From the NCBI RefSeq assembly GCF_043677095.1, contig NZ_JBHLJR010000007.1, forward strand, positions 1-64,000: a stretch of 64,000 nt of DNA. The letters are read 5' to 3'. Positions 8,492-16,296 of this stretch are shown in pieces (the first letter of the stretch is position 1; each line of letters opens with the position of its first letter). The notes under the pieces are model-generated. The model made no database searches. It was not told the DNA's origin and saw only the letters and a list, made by a program, of their open reading frames with translations. This stretch comes from Natronococcus roseus. Lineage in GTDB: Archaea > Halobacteriota > Halobacteria > Halobacteriales > Natrialbaceae. Position numbers and translations under genes: made by a program.

Positions 8492-9940
8492 ATGCCTGAG
8501 ACACAACTCCAGCGGGCCCGTGCGGGAGAGATTACTGCCGCTATGGAACGAGTCGCCGAACGAGAAAACCGCAGGCCAGAGACAGTGAGAAAACAGGTCG
8601 CTACCGGCCAGGCAGTCATCCCGGCCAATCACGGTCACGACTCCCTCGACCCGATGATTATCGGGCAAGAGTTCTCGACGAAGGTCAACGCGAATATCGG
8701 CAACAGCGACACAACGAGTGATATCAAAGGCGAACTGCAAAAGCTCCATACAGCCGTTCACTACGGTGCAGACACTGTCATGGACCTTTCTACCGGAGAA
8801 AACCTCGATCAGATCCGAACGACAAATATCGAACACTCGCCCGTTCCAGTCGGAACGGTTCCAATCTACGAGGCAGTCAAGCGTGCCGAGAGTCCCGCTG
8901 ACATTACTCACGAGCTGTTACTCGAGATCGTCGAGAAGCAGGCAACGCAGGGGGTCGATTACATGACGATCCACGCGGGCGTGTTGATGGAGCATCTGCC
9001 GCTAACTGACGACCGCAAGACCGGTATCGTTTCGAGAGGTGGCTCTATTCTAGCTCAATGGATCGAAGAGAACGGAATGCAGAATCCCCTCTACGCTAAG
9101 TTCGAGGAGATCTGCAGTATCTTCGCAGAGCACGATGTGACGTTTTCGCTGGGCGATGGCCTTCGACCAGGCTGTCTAGCGGACGCAAGCGATGAAGCCC
9201 AGTTCGCCGAACTCGAAACGCTCGGCGAACTCACACGGACGGCATGGGACCGAGGCGTGCAGGTGATGGTCGAAGGACCGGGCCACGTTCCACTGGATCA
9301 GATCGCAGACAACGTCGAACGACAGCAGGAGGTCTGTGACGGGGCTCCGTTCTACGTCCTCGGACCGCTGGTCACTGACGTCGCACCGGGATACGATCAC
9401 ATCACAAGCGCGATCGGCGCGACCGAAGCTGCTCGAGCCGGAGCTGCAATGCTGTGTTACGTCACGCCGAAAGAGCACCTGGGCCTCCCGGATAAAGAAG
9501 ACGTTCGAGAGGGACTCGCAGCGTATCGAATTGCCGCCCACGCTGCGGACGTTGCAAGCGATCTCCCCGGAGCACGCGATTGGGATGACGCACTCTCGGA
9601 AGCGCGCTACGAGTTCGACTGGCAGCGACAGTTCGATCTCGCGCTCGATCCCGAACGCGCGCAAGCCTTCCACGATCAGACGCTCCCGGGAGACAACTAC
9701 AAAGACGCTCGGTTTTGCTCGATGTGTGGCGTCGAGTTCTGCTCGATGCGAATCGATCAGGATGCGCGAAACACCGACGGTGAAATGACCACGATCGACG
9801 ACGAAACCGATCTCGATTCGTCTCCCGCGGCGGACGTGAACGTTCCCCCAGTCGGGGTCCACGATACCGGTCGTCTCCCGGACGAAATCGAAATCGACGG
9901 AGTAACGTTCACACCGGAGAAGCCTCACGCGGACGATTAG
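8492..9940 (+). CDS. thiC: Phosphomethylpyrimidine synthase
   Basis: A 482-residue radical-SAM-type enzyme that converts aminoimidazole ribotide to hydroxymethylpyrimidine phosphate for thiamine synthesis. It shows the family's DTVMDLSTGENLDQIR, DYMTIHAGVLMEHLPL, RGGSILAQWIEENG and VMVEGPGHVPLDQI motifs. Near the C-terminus it has the cluster-binding FCSMCGVEFCSMR with the CxxCx4C spacing. Full length. It is read divergently from thiR and probably controlled by it. Its local codon use is slightly less GC-rich than the cobalamin genes. Confidence 0.97.
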   Translation: MPETQLQRARAGEITAAMERVAERENRRPETVRKQVATGQAVIPANHGHDSLDPMIIGQEFSTKVNANIGNSDTTSDIKGELQKLHTAVHYGADTVMDLSTGENLDQIRTTNIEHSPVPVGTVPIYEAVKRAESPADITHELLLEIVEKQATQGVDYMTIHAGVLMEHLPLTDDRKTGIVSRGGSILAQWIEENGMQNPLYAKFEEICSIFAEHDVTFSLGDGLRPGCLADASDEAQFAELETLGELTRTAWDRGVQVMVEGPGHVPLDQIADNVERQQEVCDGAPFYVLGPLVTDVAPGYDHITSAIGATEAARAGAAMLCYVTPKEHLGLPDKEDVREGLAAYRIAAHAADVASDLPGARDWDDALSEARYEFDWQRQFDLALDPERAQAFHDQTLPGDNYKDARFCSMCGVEFCSMRIDQDARNTDGEMTTIDDETDLDSSPAADVNVPPVGVHDTGRLPDEIEIDGVTFTPEKPHADD

Positions 9941-10419
9941 CGTCTCGATGGCGACGCCAGCAGTGGTCGCTGACCGTATCCCCGAACTGCAGTATCTCCT
10001 TCCTTTTGGATGGATGACTAACCCGCTTCCCCAGCGACTGCAACGCAGAGCCTGCAGTCCGAGGATCTCTTGACAACTCTGGACCTGTGTCCTCGAGTCC
10101 ACGAGCACGCTACTGTACCGTACCGGTTCCAGGGATCCACTTTGCAGCTGCCTTCCGGTGGATCTGCTTAGCGGGTATATCTTAGATAAGAATCTTAGCA
10201 AAGATAGATTTCTAAGATTATTTCTCGGATAGCATACAGCGACTCGAGACGACAGGGCTTCCCCAGCAGTAACAACACCACGTTCGCCGGCGCGATCCAG
10301 CAGCTGTACTCGCAGCGAAAGGAGCGTCGGAAACGCCCGGTTCGTGCAGATGGGTTCGTCCCCCGAGCGCGTCTACAGTCGCCGGCTCCCGAGCCGGTTC
10401 GGTCGTTCGGCGGGCGCGT
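9941..10419. other. Convergent intergenic region between thiC and the cobalamin cluster
   Basis: 479 bp without a supported gene. It separates thiC (plus) from the DUF3209 gene (minus), so transcription terminators are expected here. The notable content is an AT-rich block at 10176-10230 with nested inverted repeats, described separately. Confidence 0.5.
10180..10219. repeat. Nested AT-rich inverted repeats
   Basis: Arms AATCTTAG (10191-10198) and CTAAGATT (10212-10219) form a perfect 8-bp inverted repeat with a 13-nt spacer. Directly to the left, TCTTAGATAAGA (10180-10191) is itself a perfect 12-bp palindrome sharing the first arm. The block stands out from the GC-rich surroundings. It may be a bidirectional terminator between converging genes or an operator. 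Confidence 0.5.
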
Positions 10420-10791
10420 TCAGCCTTCGGTCGGGAACGTCTCGTGGAGCAGATCGTGTGCGTCGCCGAGACCGTCGACGACGCTCTCGCCCTGGACTCG
10501 TAGCCGACGAACGGCGCGCTCGGCATCGCGAACGGCCAGCAGCCGACCCCGGGTGTAATCGTACTCCGGGTCGTCGGCGTCCATCGACGCGACGGTCTCC
10601 TCGAGATCGACGAGCGCGGCGTCGAGGTGGCGTTCGATCTCCGCGAGACTCTCCGCATCGGCGAGTCCCTCGATGGGTCCCTCGAGGTGGCCCTCGAGTT
10701 CCTTCTCCGCGTGGTCGCGGGCGTGCTCGTCCTCGACGCCGAGGACGGTCATCAGTCCGAGTCGAAGCGCTTCGATTTCGTAGCAGCTCAT
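10420..10791 (-). CDS. DUF3209 family protein, last gene of the cobalamin cluster
   Basis: A 123-residue soluble helical protein beginning MSCYEIEALRLGLMTVLG and rich in acidic helices (EHARDHAEKELEGHLEGPIE, then EIERHLDAALVDLEETVASM). DUF3209 proteins are found mainly in haloarchaea next to cbiX; their function is not known. The long open frame continues upstream to 11625 but only the part from the ATG at 10791 is protein-like; the upstream part is antisense-type reading of cbiX. It starts 73 bp after cbiX. Confidence 0.82.
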   Translation of the reverse strand: MSCYEIEALRLGLMTVLGVEDEHARDHAEKELEGHLEGPIEGLADAESLAEIERHLDAALVDLEETVASMDADDPEYDYTRGRLLAVRDAERAVRRLRVQGESVVDGLGDAHDLLHETFPTEG

Positions 10792-10864
10792 ATGTGGTCG
10801 GTGTGTAGTGGTTCGGCGGTTCCGTTGGTTCGAGTGCGGTTCGGTACCGAGTTCGAGAGGTGTT

Positions 10865-12091
10865 CTACAGGGTCTGGTCGACGAGATCGCTGACGAGACG
10901 CCCTCGTTCCAGATGGTCGGACACGATCCGATCGGCGTCTTCGGCCGCGACGTCGCCGTACCAGATCCCGTCGGGGTAGACCGCGACCATCGGCCCGTCG
11001 CCACAGCGACCCAGACACGACGAGCGGGTGATGCGAACGTCACAGTGCTCGGCGTCGCGAGCCTCCTGACGGATGCGTTCGAGCACCGCGGACGACCCCA
11101 TGTCGGCACAGGTCCGGTTCGTACAGACCGTGACGTGCTTTTCCGGGGCGTCGTGGCTGTGGGGTTCGTCGTCGACGTCGTCCCGATCGGCGTGTGCCTC
11201 CTGGTGGGCAAGCGCGCGCAGCATGGCTCGCGCGCCGCCGACGTCCTCCTCGTAGCCCTCGAGATCGACCTTGTACTTGCACGTATCACAGGACATCTCG
11301 ACGCTCTCCGTCCTGGCCTCCTGCCAGCGATCAGCGAGGACGTCGAGCAGCCGGGAGTCCGTCCCGAGGGGATCGCCAGCGAGCGCGTCGACGTACGGGT
11401 ACTGGTCGTCGAACTCGCTCGTCCAGTCCCGAACGCGCTGCGTGAGAACGCCGTCTCCGAGCATGTACGGCAGGACGACGACCGCGTCCGGGCGGTGCTT
11501 CGAGAGCCCGTGCAGCGTGTCCTCGAGCGTGGGCTCGGTGACGCCGACGAACGTTGCTTCGGCGCGGTCGAACGCCCGCCCCTCGTACAGCAGCCGGGCG
11601 AGCTTGTGGACGTCGCCGTTCGCATCGGGGTCGCTCGAGCCCCGTCCGCAGAGGACGACGGCGACGTCGTCCGTCGTCCGGTCGACGCCCAGCTCGGCCT
11701 CGACCGCGCGAGCCCGGTCGTCGAGCAGGTCGAGTATCGCCGGATGGATCCCCAGGTGTGCCCCGTTGTCGATCTCGACGTCGTGTGCCGCTCGCGCTCG
11801 CTCGATCGCCAGCGGCACGTCGTTTTTGACGTGGCTCGCGGCGAACAGCGAGCAGTGGACGACCGTCACCCGCGACACGAGCGTCGCGAGTTCCGCGAAC
11901 GCCTCGTCGATCGCCGGTGCCGCGAGTTCGAGGAACGCGGCGTCGACCGGGAGCCCGAGCTGCGACTCGAGGTCGGCGGCCAGCTCTCGCACCTGCTGGT
12001 TCGATTTCTCCCGGCGGGAGCCGTGACCGATCAGCAGGACCGCCTCGTCGTCGAACGCCGCCGCGGGCGCAGTGTCGTCTGGCGTACTCAT
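10865..12091 (-). CDS. cbiX: Sirohydrochlorin cobaltochelatase with C-terminal [2Fe-2S] ferredoxin domain
   Basis: A 408-residue enzyme that inserts cobalt into sirohydrochlorin, the first committed step of the early-cobalt (anaerobic) corrin route. Residues about 14-250 contain two CbiX halves: AVLLIGHGSRREKSNQQVRE with the metal-site histidine, and VAVVLCGRGSSDPDANGD in the second half. A CDTCKYK motif (about residue 268) follows. The C-terminus is a thioredoxin-like [2Fe-2S] ferredoxin fold with VCTNRTC and SSCLGRCGDGPMVAV. The start at 12091 (MSTPDDTAP) precedes the chelatase fold; upstream residues are arginine-rich non-coding translation. Last but one gene of the minus-strand cluster. 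Confidence 0.92.
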   Translation of the reverse strand: MSTPDDTAPAAAFDDEAVLLIGHGSRREKSNQQVRELAADLESQLGLPVDAAFLELAAPAIDEAFAELATLVSRVTVVHCSLFAASHVKNDVPLAIERARAAHDVEIDNGAHLGIHPAILDLLDDRARAVEAELGVDRTTDDVAVVLCGRGSSDPDANGDVHKLARLLYEGRAFDRAEATFVGVTEPTLEDTLHGLSKHRPDAVVVLPYMLGDGVLTQRVRDWTSEFDDQYPYVDALAGDPLGTDSRLLDVLADRWQEARTESVEMSCDTCKYKVDLEGYEEDVGGARAMLRALAHQEAHADRDDVDDEPHSHDAPEKHVTVCTNRTCADMGSSAVLERIRQEARDAEHCDVRITRSSCLGRCGDGPMVAVYPDGIWYGDVAAEDADRIVSDHLERGRLVSDLVDQTL

Positions 12092-12149
12092 CTTGGTCTC
12101 GTAGGTGGTCTTTCGTCGGTGATGGTCATGATCGGATCTCGATCGTCGG

Positions 12150-12890
12150 TTACGGCTCGTCGTACGCCTCGGCCTGCTCGAGGCTTCGCTCGAGCTTTCG
12201 ACGACGGCTGGGCCCGTAGACTCCGGTCGCCTCGCAGTCCTCGTAGAGCCACGTTCCGAACGCAGGTGCGTCGTCATCGTCGATCCCGAACCAGTAGCCG
12301 CCCGAGGAGGTCTCCGAGAGATCGTCGACGGACGCCTCGACCGAACACGTCCTGATCAGCTCGCGAGTCAACTCGAGCAGATCGCGGTCGTCGTGGACGA
12401 ACGAGATACCGACGGTGCCGCTCTTCGACTTGAAACAGATCGTCCCGCAGCCCTCAAGCAGTCCTCGAAGCAGCTCGCGGTCGTGGCTCGAGAACGCCCC
12501 AAAGCGGTAGTTCCCGCGGCCGTCGACGGGGAGACTAAGCGCGTTGCTGCGGCCGAGCAATCCCCTGGTACCGTCCTGGTGGCCCTCGCCGCTCTCTTCC
12601 TCGTCGTCCCCGATCGAGAGCGTGTACTCGTCCTCGGTTCGGGTGATCGACGCGTCGTGGGCGTACTCGCGGCTCGTCGTCTCGTACTCGAGGTCGCCGC
12701 CGGCGACGGCTGCGAGCACCCGTGCGGAGCGCTCGTCGTTGGTGACGACCTCGATACCGCTATCAACGACGTCACCGCTCCCGGCGACGTGCCCCCAGAA
12801 GTACGCGCTCGAGGGATGGCCCGCCAGCGGATCCGCGGGGACTTCGATCTCGAGGGGGTCCGTATCGTCGGGAGTTACGGACTCGCTCAT
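12150..12890 (-). CDS. Uncharacterised cobalamin-cluster protein with two LAGLIDADG-like motifs
   Basis: A 246-residue soluble acidic protein. Two similar segments stand out: AYFWGHVAGSGDV (about 29-41) and LLRGLLEGCGTICFKSKSG (about 140-158). Each is followed by beta-rich sequence (VDSGIEVVTND and VGISFVHDDRDLLELTREL). This arrangement looks like the two half-domains of a LAGLIDADG fold, but the usual catalytic acidic residues are not cleanly conserved, so nuclease activity is doubtful. Its start overlaps the ferredoxin stop by 4 nt and it is followed by cbiX. The context suggests a role in corrin synthesis or its regulation. I do not know a characterised homologue. Confidence 0.72.
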   Translation of the reverse strand: MSESVTPDDTDPLEIEVPADPLAGHPSSAYFWGHVAGSGDVVDSGIEVVTNDERSARVLAAVAGGDLEYETTSREYAHDASITRTEDEYTLSIGDDEEESGEGHQDGTRGLLGRSNALSLPVDGRGNYRFGAFSSHDRELLRGLLEGCGTICFKSKSGTVGISFVHDDRDLLELTRELIRTCSVEASVDDLSETSSGGYWFGIDDDDAPAFGTWLYEDCEATGVYGPSRRRKLERSLEQAEAYDEP

Positions 12891-13153
12891 CCGTCCACCT
12901 CCTCGACGACGATGGCGTCGGTCGGGCAGGCCGCAGCCGCCTGCTTCGCCTCGTCGATGCGGTCGTCGTCGAACGTCGCGACGACCTGCTGTTCGGTATC
13001 CATAACCTCGCCCTCGCAGTCGTAGATCGGATCCGCGTCGGGGTCGACCGTTGCGAGGCCATCCTCGCCCTCGACGAAGCGCGGATCGCGGGTCAGGCAG
13101 GCGAAGATGCCGTCGCAGGCGTCCTTCTCGATGGTGATTTCGTAGCGTGGCAT
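12887..13153 (-). CDS. Small ferredoxin of the cobalamin cluster
   Basis: An 88-residue ferredoxin-like protein. Cysteines are at 13 and 19 (CDGIFAC), 46 (YDCEGEV) and 76 (AACPTDAI). The C-terminal CP(T/V)xA motif is typical of [3Fe-4S]/[4Fe-4S] single-cluster ferredoxins; the C-x5-C first pair suggests a [3Fe-4S] or unusual [4Fe-4S] cluster. It probably donates electrons to a reductive step of ring contraction or precorrin reduction. It lies 15 bp after cbiH1 and overlaps the next gene by 4 nt, so it is a true operon member. Confidence 0.85.
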   Translation of the reverse strand: MPRYEITIEKDACDGIFACLTRDPRFVEGEDGLATVDPDADPIYDCEGEVMDTEQQVVATFDDDRIDEAKQAAAACPTDAIVVEEVDG

Positions 13154-13168
13154 TGGTTTGTTTCGTCG

Positions 13169-14191
13169 TTAGTAGTCGTACTTCGTCTCGTAGCCCCGCG
13201 GCGTCACCATCCGATCGTCCCAGACGTAGCTGTCCTCGGTGCCGACGAGGATCGTGGTCGTCATGTCGATAATCTCACTCTCGCCGAGGTCCTCGAGCTC
13301 GCCGAGTTCGGTGATCAGCACCTGCTCGTCCTCGCGGCCCGCGCCGTGGACGATGCCGACGGGCGTCTCGGGGTCCCGATGCGCGAGCAGGATCTCGCAG
13401 CACTTCTCGAAGTTCTCCCGGCGCTTGCGGCTCCAGGGGTTGTAGATCGTGATCGTGAAGTTCTCGCTCGCCACGGCGTGCAGCCGGGACTCGATTTCGG
13501 GCATCGGCACGAGGTGGTCCGACAGCGACACCGAGACGGTGTCGTTCACCAGCGGGGCGCCCAGCCGGGCCGCACAGGACTGGGCCGCCGGAACGCCCGG
13601 AACGACGTCGAACTCGACCATCGACGCCGTCGCGCCCTTAGATTCGAGGATCTCGAGTGCGAGCCCCGCGAGCGCGTAGACGTTCGGGTCGCCGCTGCCG
13701 ACGATGGCGACGTCGTTGCCCGCCAGCGTGCGGTCGATCGACTCCTCGGTTCGCGAGACCTCGCCGCACATCGGCGTGTCGTAGATCTCGTCGGCCTGCT
13801 CGGTGATCTCGTCGGGAATAAGTTCGATGTAGGTCGTGTAGCCGACGATGTGGTCGGCCTCGAGCAGCGCCGTCTTCGCTCGTTCGGTCATTCCCTCGGC
13901 GTGGCCGGGACCCAGTCCGACGGCGGTTAGCTGACCGGGATCGGCGTCGAAGTCCGCGACGGTGGCGCCGACCTCCTGTTCGTGAGATTCGTCCTCCGAG
14001 CTCGAGGCGCCACACTTGCTCCCCGAGGACGAAGAGCTACTCGAGGCCCCGCAGTTCGAACTCGAGTCGTCGGTGGTGCTCGAGGCGCCACACGTGCTCG
14101 AGGATGACTCCGCCGTCGTCTCGGTCGTACTCGTCGAGCCGCAGTTCGAAGTCGATTCGTCGTCCGTCTCGGCGTTCGTATCCGTGCTCAT
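13169..14191 (-). CDS. cbiH: Cobalt-precorrin-3B C17-methyltransferase with Cys/Ser-rich N-terminal tail
   Basis: A 340-residue SAM-dependent methyltransferase of the CobJ/CbiH family, which contracts the corrin ring and methylates C17. The catalytic domain begins near residue 86 (QLTAVGLGPGHAEGMTERAK), with AIVGSGDPNVYALAGLALE and DVVPGVPAAQSCAARLGAPL. Before it lies a 75-residue, nearly pure Ser/Thr/Asp tail with cysteines at 17, 34, 47 and 60, each in a CG(S/A)S context. Such a tail is not part of the normal family (about 240-260 residues). It starts 9 bp after the related cbiH2. Confidence 0.92.
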   Translation of the reverse strand: MSTDTNAETDDESTSNCGSTSTTETTAESSSSTCGASSTTDDSSSNCGASSSSSSSGSKCGASSSEDESHEQEVGATVADFDADPGQLTAVGLGPGHAEGMTERAKTALLEADHIVGYTTYIELIPDEITEQADEIYDTPMCGEVSRTEESIDRTLAGNDVAIVGSGDPNVYALAGLALEILESKGATASMVEFDVVPGVPAAQSCAARLGAPLVNDTVSVSLSDHLVPMPEIESRLHAVASENFTITIYNPWSRKRRENFEKCCEILLAHRDPETPVGIVHGAGREDEQVLITELGELEDLGESEIIDMTTTILVGTEDSYVWDDRMVTPRGYETKYDY

Positions 14192-14200
14192 GGTTGTAAG

Positions 14201-15091
14201 TCAGAAATCCTCGACGTCGCGCCCGCCGCGGGGCGTGACGAGGTACGTTCGGTCGTCGTTGCTCCAGGTCTCGGTCTCGTGATTGCCGACGATCAGCGAG
14301 GTGCCCATTCCCGAGACCCTGTCGTCGTGGTCGGCGGCCTCGCCGAGGGTGGTGATGAACTCGCTTTCGCCGTTGCGGCCGGCGTCGGCCCGACCCGCAT
14401 CGTTGACGATCGCAACGCGGGCGTCGTCCGTCCGCTCCTCGCGAACGATCTCGACCGCCTTCTCGTAGTTGCGCCAGCAGTTGTACAGCACGATCACGAA
14501 ATCGGAGATCGCCGCCGCGCGCAGCTTCTCCTCGATCTCGTCCCAGCCGCGCCACTTGTCTGACAGCGAGACCGTACAGAAGTCGTTACACAGTGGCGCG
14601 CCGACGTTGGCTGCACCGCCCAGTGCCGCCGTCATGCCGGGGACGATCTCGATCGGAACGTCCGTCGCATCCTCCTCGTCGGCCATCTTGAAGATCAGAT
14701 CGGACTTGCCGTAGACGGAGGGATCCCCGCCCGAGACGTGGGCGACGTCCTTTCCCTCGCGGACGTAGTCGAACGCCGCGCGGGCGAGTTCGATCTGTCG
14801 ACCCATCGTCGAGCGAACGATCTCCTGCTCGAAACCGTCTTTACGGGTGGCGATCCCCTCGTCGTTCGTCCGCTCTTCGGACGGAATCGTCCCGTCGTCG
14901 CGTAGAAACTCCTGGTAGAGGGTCGAGGCGATGACGACGTCGGCGGACTCGATGACCCGTTTGGCCTTCACCGTCATGTGATCCGGCAGACCGGGGCCGA
15001 TGCCGACGACCGAGAGGGTGCCGTGGTCGTCGGGGGTGCCGCCGGCTGTCTCGGTCGCGACTGGGTCCGCGGCGTCGGCGTCCGAACTCAT
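14201..15091 (-). CDS. cbiH2: Second CbiH/CobJ-type precorrin methyltransferase
   Basis: A 296-residue paralogue of the next gene. Core motifs are LSVVGIGPGLPDHMTVKAKR (about 25-44), VAHVSGGDPSVYGKSDLIF and IEIVPGMTAALGGAANVGAP, then LYNCWRNYEKAVEIV. Haloarchaea often carry two CbiH-like proteins, and the division of labour is unclear; one may have taken over a neighbouring methylation or ring-contraction step. The start at 15091 overlaps the cbiG stop by 4 nt. The longer open frame upstream is a frame-shifted reading of cbiG. Confidence 0.9.
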   Translation of the reverse strand: MSSDADAADPVATETAGGTPDDHGTLSVVGIGPGLPDHMTVKAKRVIESADVVIASTLYQEFLRDDGTIPSEERTNDEGIATRKDGFEQEIVRSTMGRQIELARAAFDYVREGKDVAHVSGGDPSVYGKSDLIFKMADEEDATDVPIEIVPGMTAALGGAANVGAPLCNDFCTVSLSDKWRGWDEIEEKLRAAAISDFVIVLYNCWRNYEKAVEIVREERTDDARVAIVNDAGRADAGRNGESEFITTLGEAADHDDRVSGMGTSLIVGNHETETWSNDDRTYLVTPRGGRDVEDF

Positions 15092-16086
15092 CGACCGATC
15101 GCCACCGTGACCTCGTTTTCGTACCCCCGCTTCTCGAGTACCAGTTCCCGCTCGGCGCCGCCGGCGATCGCACTCGCCTCGGAGACGCCCGGCCAGCCGA
15201 TCAGCTCCTTGGACTTCGAGGGCGTCGGTCCCTCGTGTTCGAGCAGCGTCTCCTTGTCGAAAACCACGACGCCCAGATCGAGCTCCCGCGCGGCCTCGAG
15301 CAGTCCCTCCTCCTCGGCCTTCCGGGTCGCGGTGGCGACGAACTCGACGTCCTCGAGGTCGTACTCGGTCCGCTCGAGGGCCTCCTCCCAGGCGGCGAGA
15401 AACGCGTCCTTGCTGGCGCCGGAGACGCTGCCCGTACCGAGAACGATTCCGCTCTGCTTGTTGCGCTTGAGGACGGTGACGTCGTCGCCGACCAGCACCG
15501 CCCGTGGGCCCTCGAGCCGAGCGACGGGACCCAGCTCGTCGTCGAGCACGGCGAGGTTCGTCTTGACCGTCGAGTCGCCGTTGACGACGTGGGCGTCCAT
15601 CGCCTTGGCCTTCGACTCGACGCCCTGCTTGCCCGCCGCCTCGCTGGCAGTAGTCATCGCGGGGACGGCACCCATCGTCGCCAGATCCTGGGCGACCTGG
15701 TTGGCGCCGTGGTGGCCGCCCGTGATCGGGATCGCCCAGGTTAACTCCTCGTCGACGACGCAGATCGCGGGATCCTCCCACTTGTCGTCGAGCAGGCCTG
15801 CAGTTTTGCGCATCGCAATCCCTGAAGCCATCAGGCCGACGAAGCAGTCGTACTCGCCCCAGTGGTCGGCGAAGACGTCGCCGTAGTACTCGAGGATCTC
15901 GATCGACTCGTACCGATCGCCGATCTCGGCTTTGACCTCCTCGGCGGTCTCCATCTTGCGCTCGAAGGAGACGATCGCGATCTCCTCGGCCACCTCGCCG
16001 TCCGAATCCGGTGTCGAACAGTGGCCGCCGTCGGAGTCTGTACTCGAGTCGTCCGTGCCGTCCGCGTTCTCAGTTCCTGAACTCAT
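15088..16086 (-). CDS. cbiG: Cobalt-precorrin-5A hydrolase
   Basis: A 332-residue enzyme that opens the delta-lactone of cobalt-precorrin-5A with loss of a two-carbon fragment, part of the early-cobalt pathway. After an acidic N-terminal tail (about 1-30) the N-domain has FVGLMASGIAMRKTAGLLDD and the signature PITGGHHGANQVAQDLATMG. The C-domain has VVLGTGSVSGASKDAFLAAW-like and FVATATRKAEEEGLLEAA. The ATG at 16086 was chosen because residues further upstream come from the GC-rich structured gap. It overlaps cbiH2 by 4 nt. Confidence 0.93.
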   Translation of the reverse strand: MSSGTENADGTDDSSTDSDGGHCSTPDSDGEVAEEIAIVSFERKMETAEEVKAEIGDRYESIEILEYYGDVFADHWGEYDCFVGLMASGIAMRKTAGLLDDKWEDPAICVVDEELTWAIPITGGHHGANQVAQDLATMGAVPAMTTASEAAGKQGVESKAKAMDAHVVNGDSTVKTNLAVLDDELGPVARLEGPRAVLVGDDVTVLKRNKQSGIVLGTGSVSGASKDAFLAAWEEALERTEYDLEDVEFVATATRKAEEEGLLEAARELDLGVVVFDKETLLEHEGPTPSKSKELIGWPGVSEASAIAGGAERELVLEKRGYENEVTVAIGR

Positions 16087-16154
16087 TGTCGAACCTCCAT
16101 TGTACCGAACTCGTCCGTTCCACGCCGAATCGACCCGATCGGACCACCGCGCGG

Positions 16155-16263
16155 GTGGGACTGAAAGGGGCCAGCCCCGTCGGCGAAGGCGGCCGACGTA
16201 AGGACCGCAGGCCAACGGCCGAGGACCGCAGCGAGGCCCCCGAGTTGACGGGGCTGGGGGATT
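16155..16263. repeat. Large palindromic, structured gap inside the cobalamin operon
   Basis: Between cbiF and cbiG (210 bp) lies a perfect 11-bp inverted repeat, CCAGCCCCGTC (16171-16181) and GACGGGGCTGG (16247-16257), enclosing 65 nt. Inside are a direct repeat AGGACCGCAG (16201 and 16223) and a short hairpin GGCC-AAC-GGCC. Just before the left arm is GGTGGGACTGAAAGGGG, a string that I remember as recurring between haloarchaeal genes (not checked). It could be an RNA element, an attenuator, or a small non-autonomous repeat. Confidence 0.5.
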
Positions 16264-16296
16264 TCACCGTGTTCGCGGTCTCGAGGCCGAGTCGTC

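Noticed and set aside
10420..11625. A 401-codon open frame on the minus strand
   Set aside because: Only the part from 10791 (DUF3209) is real. The upstream part is a shifted reading of cbiX.
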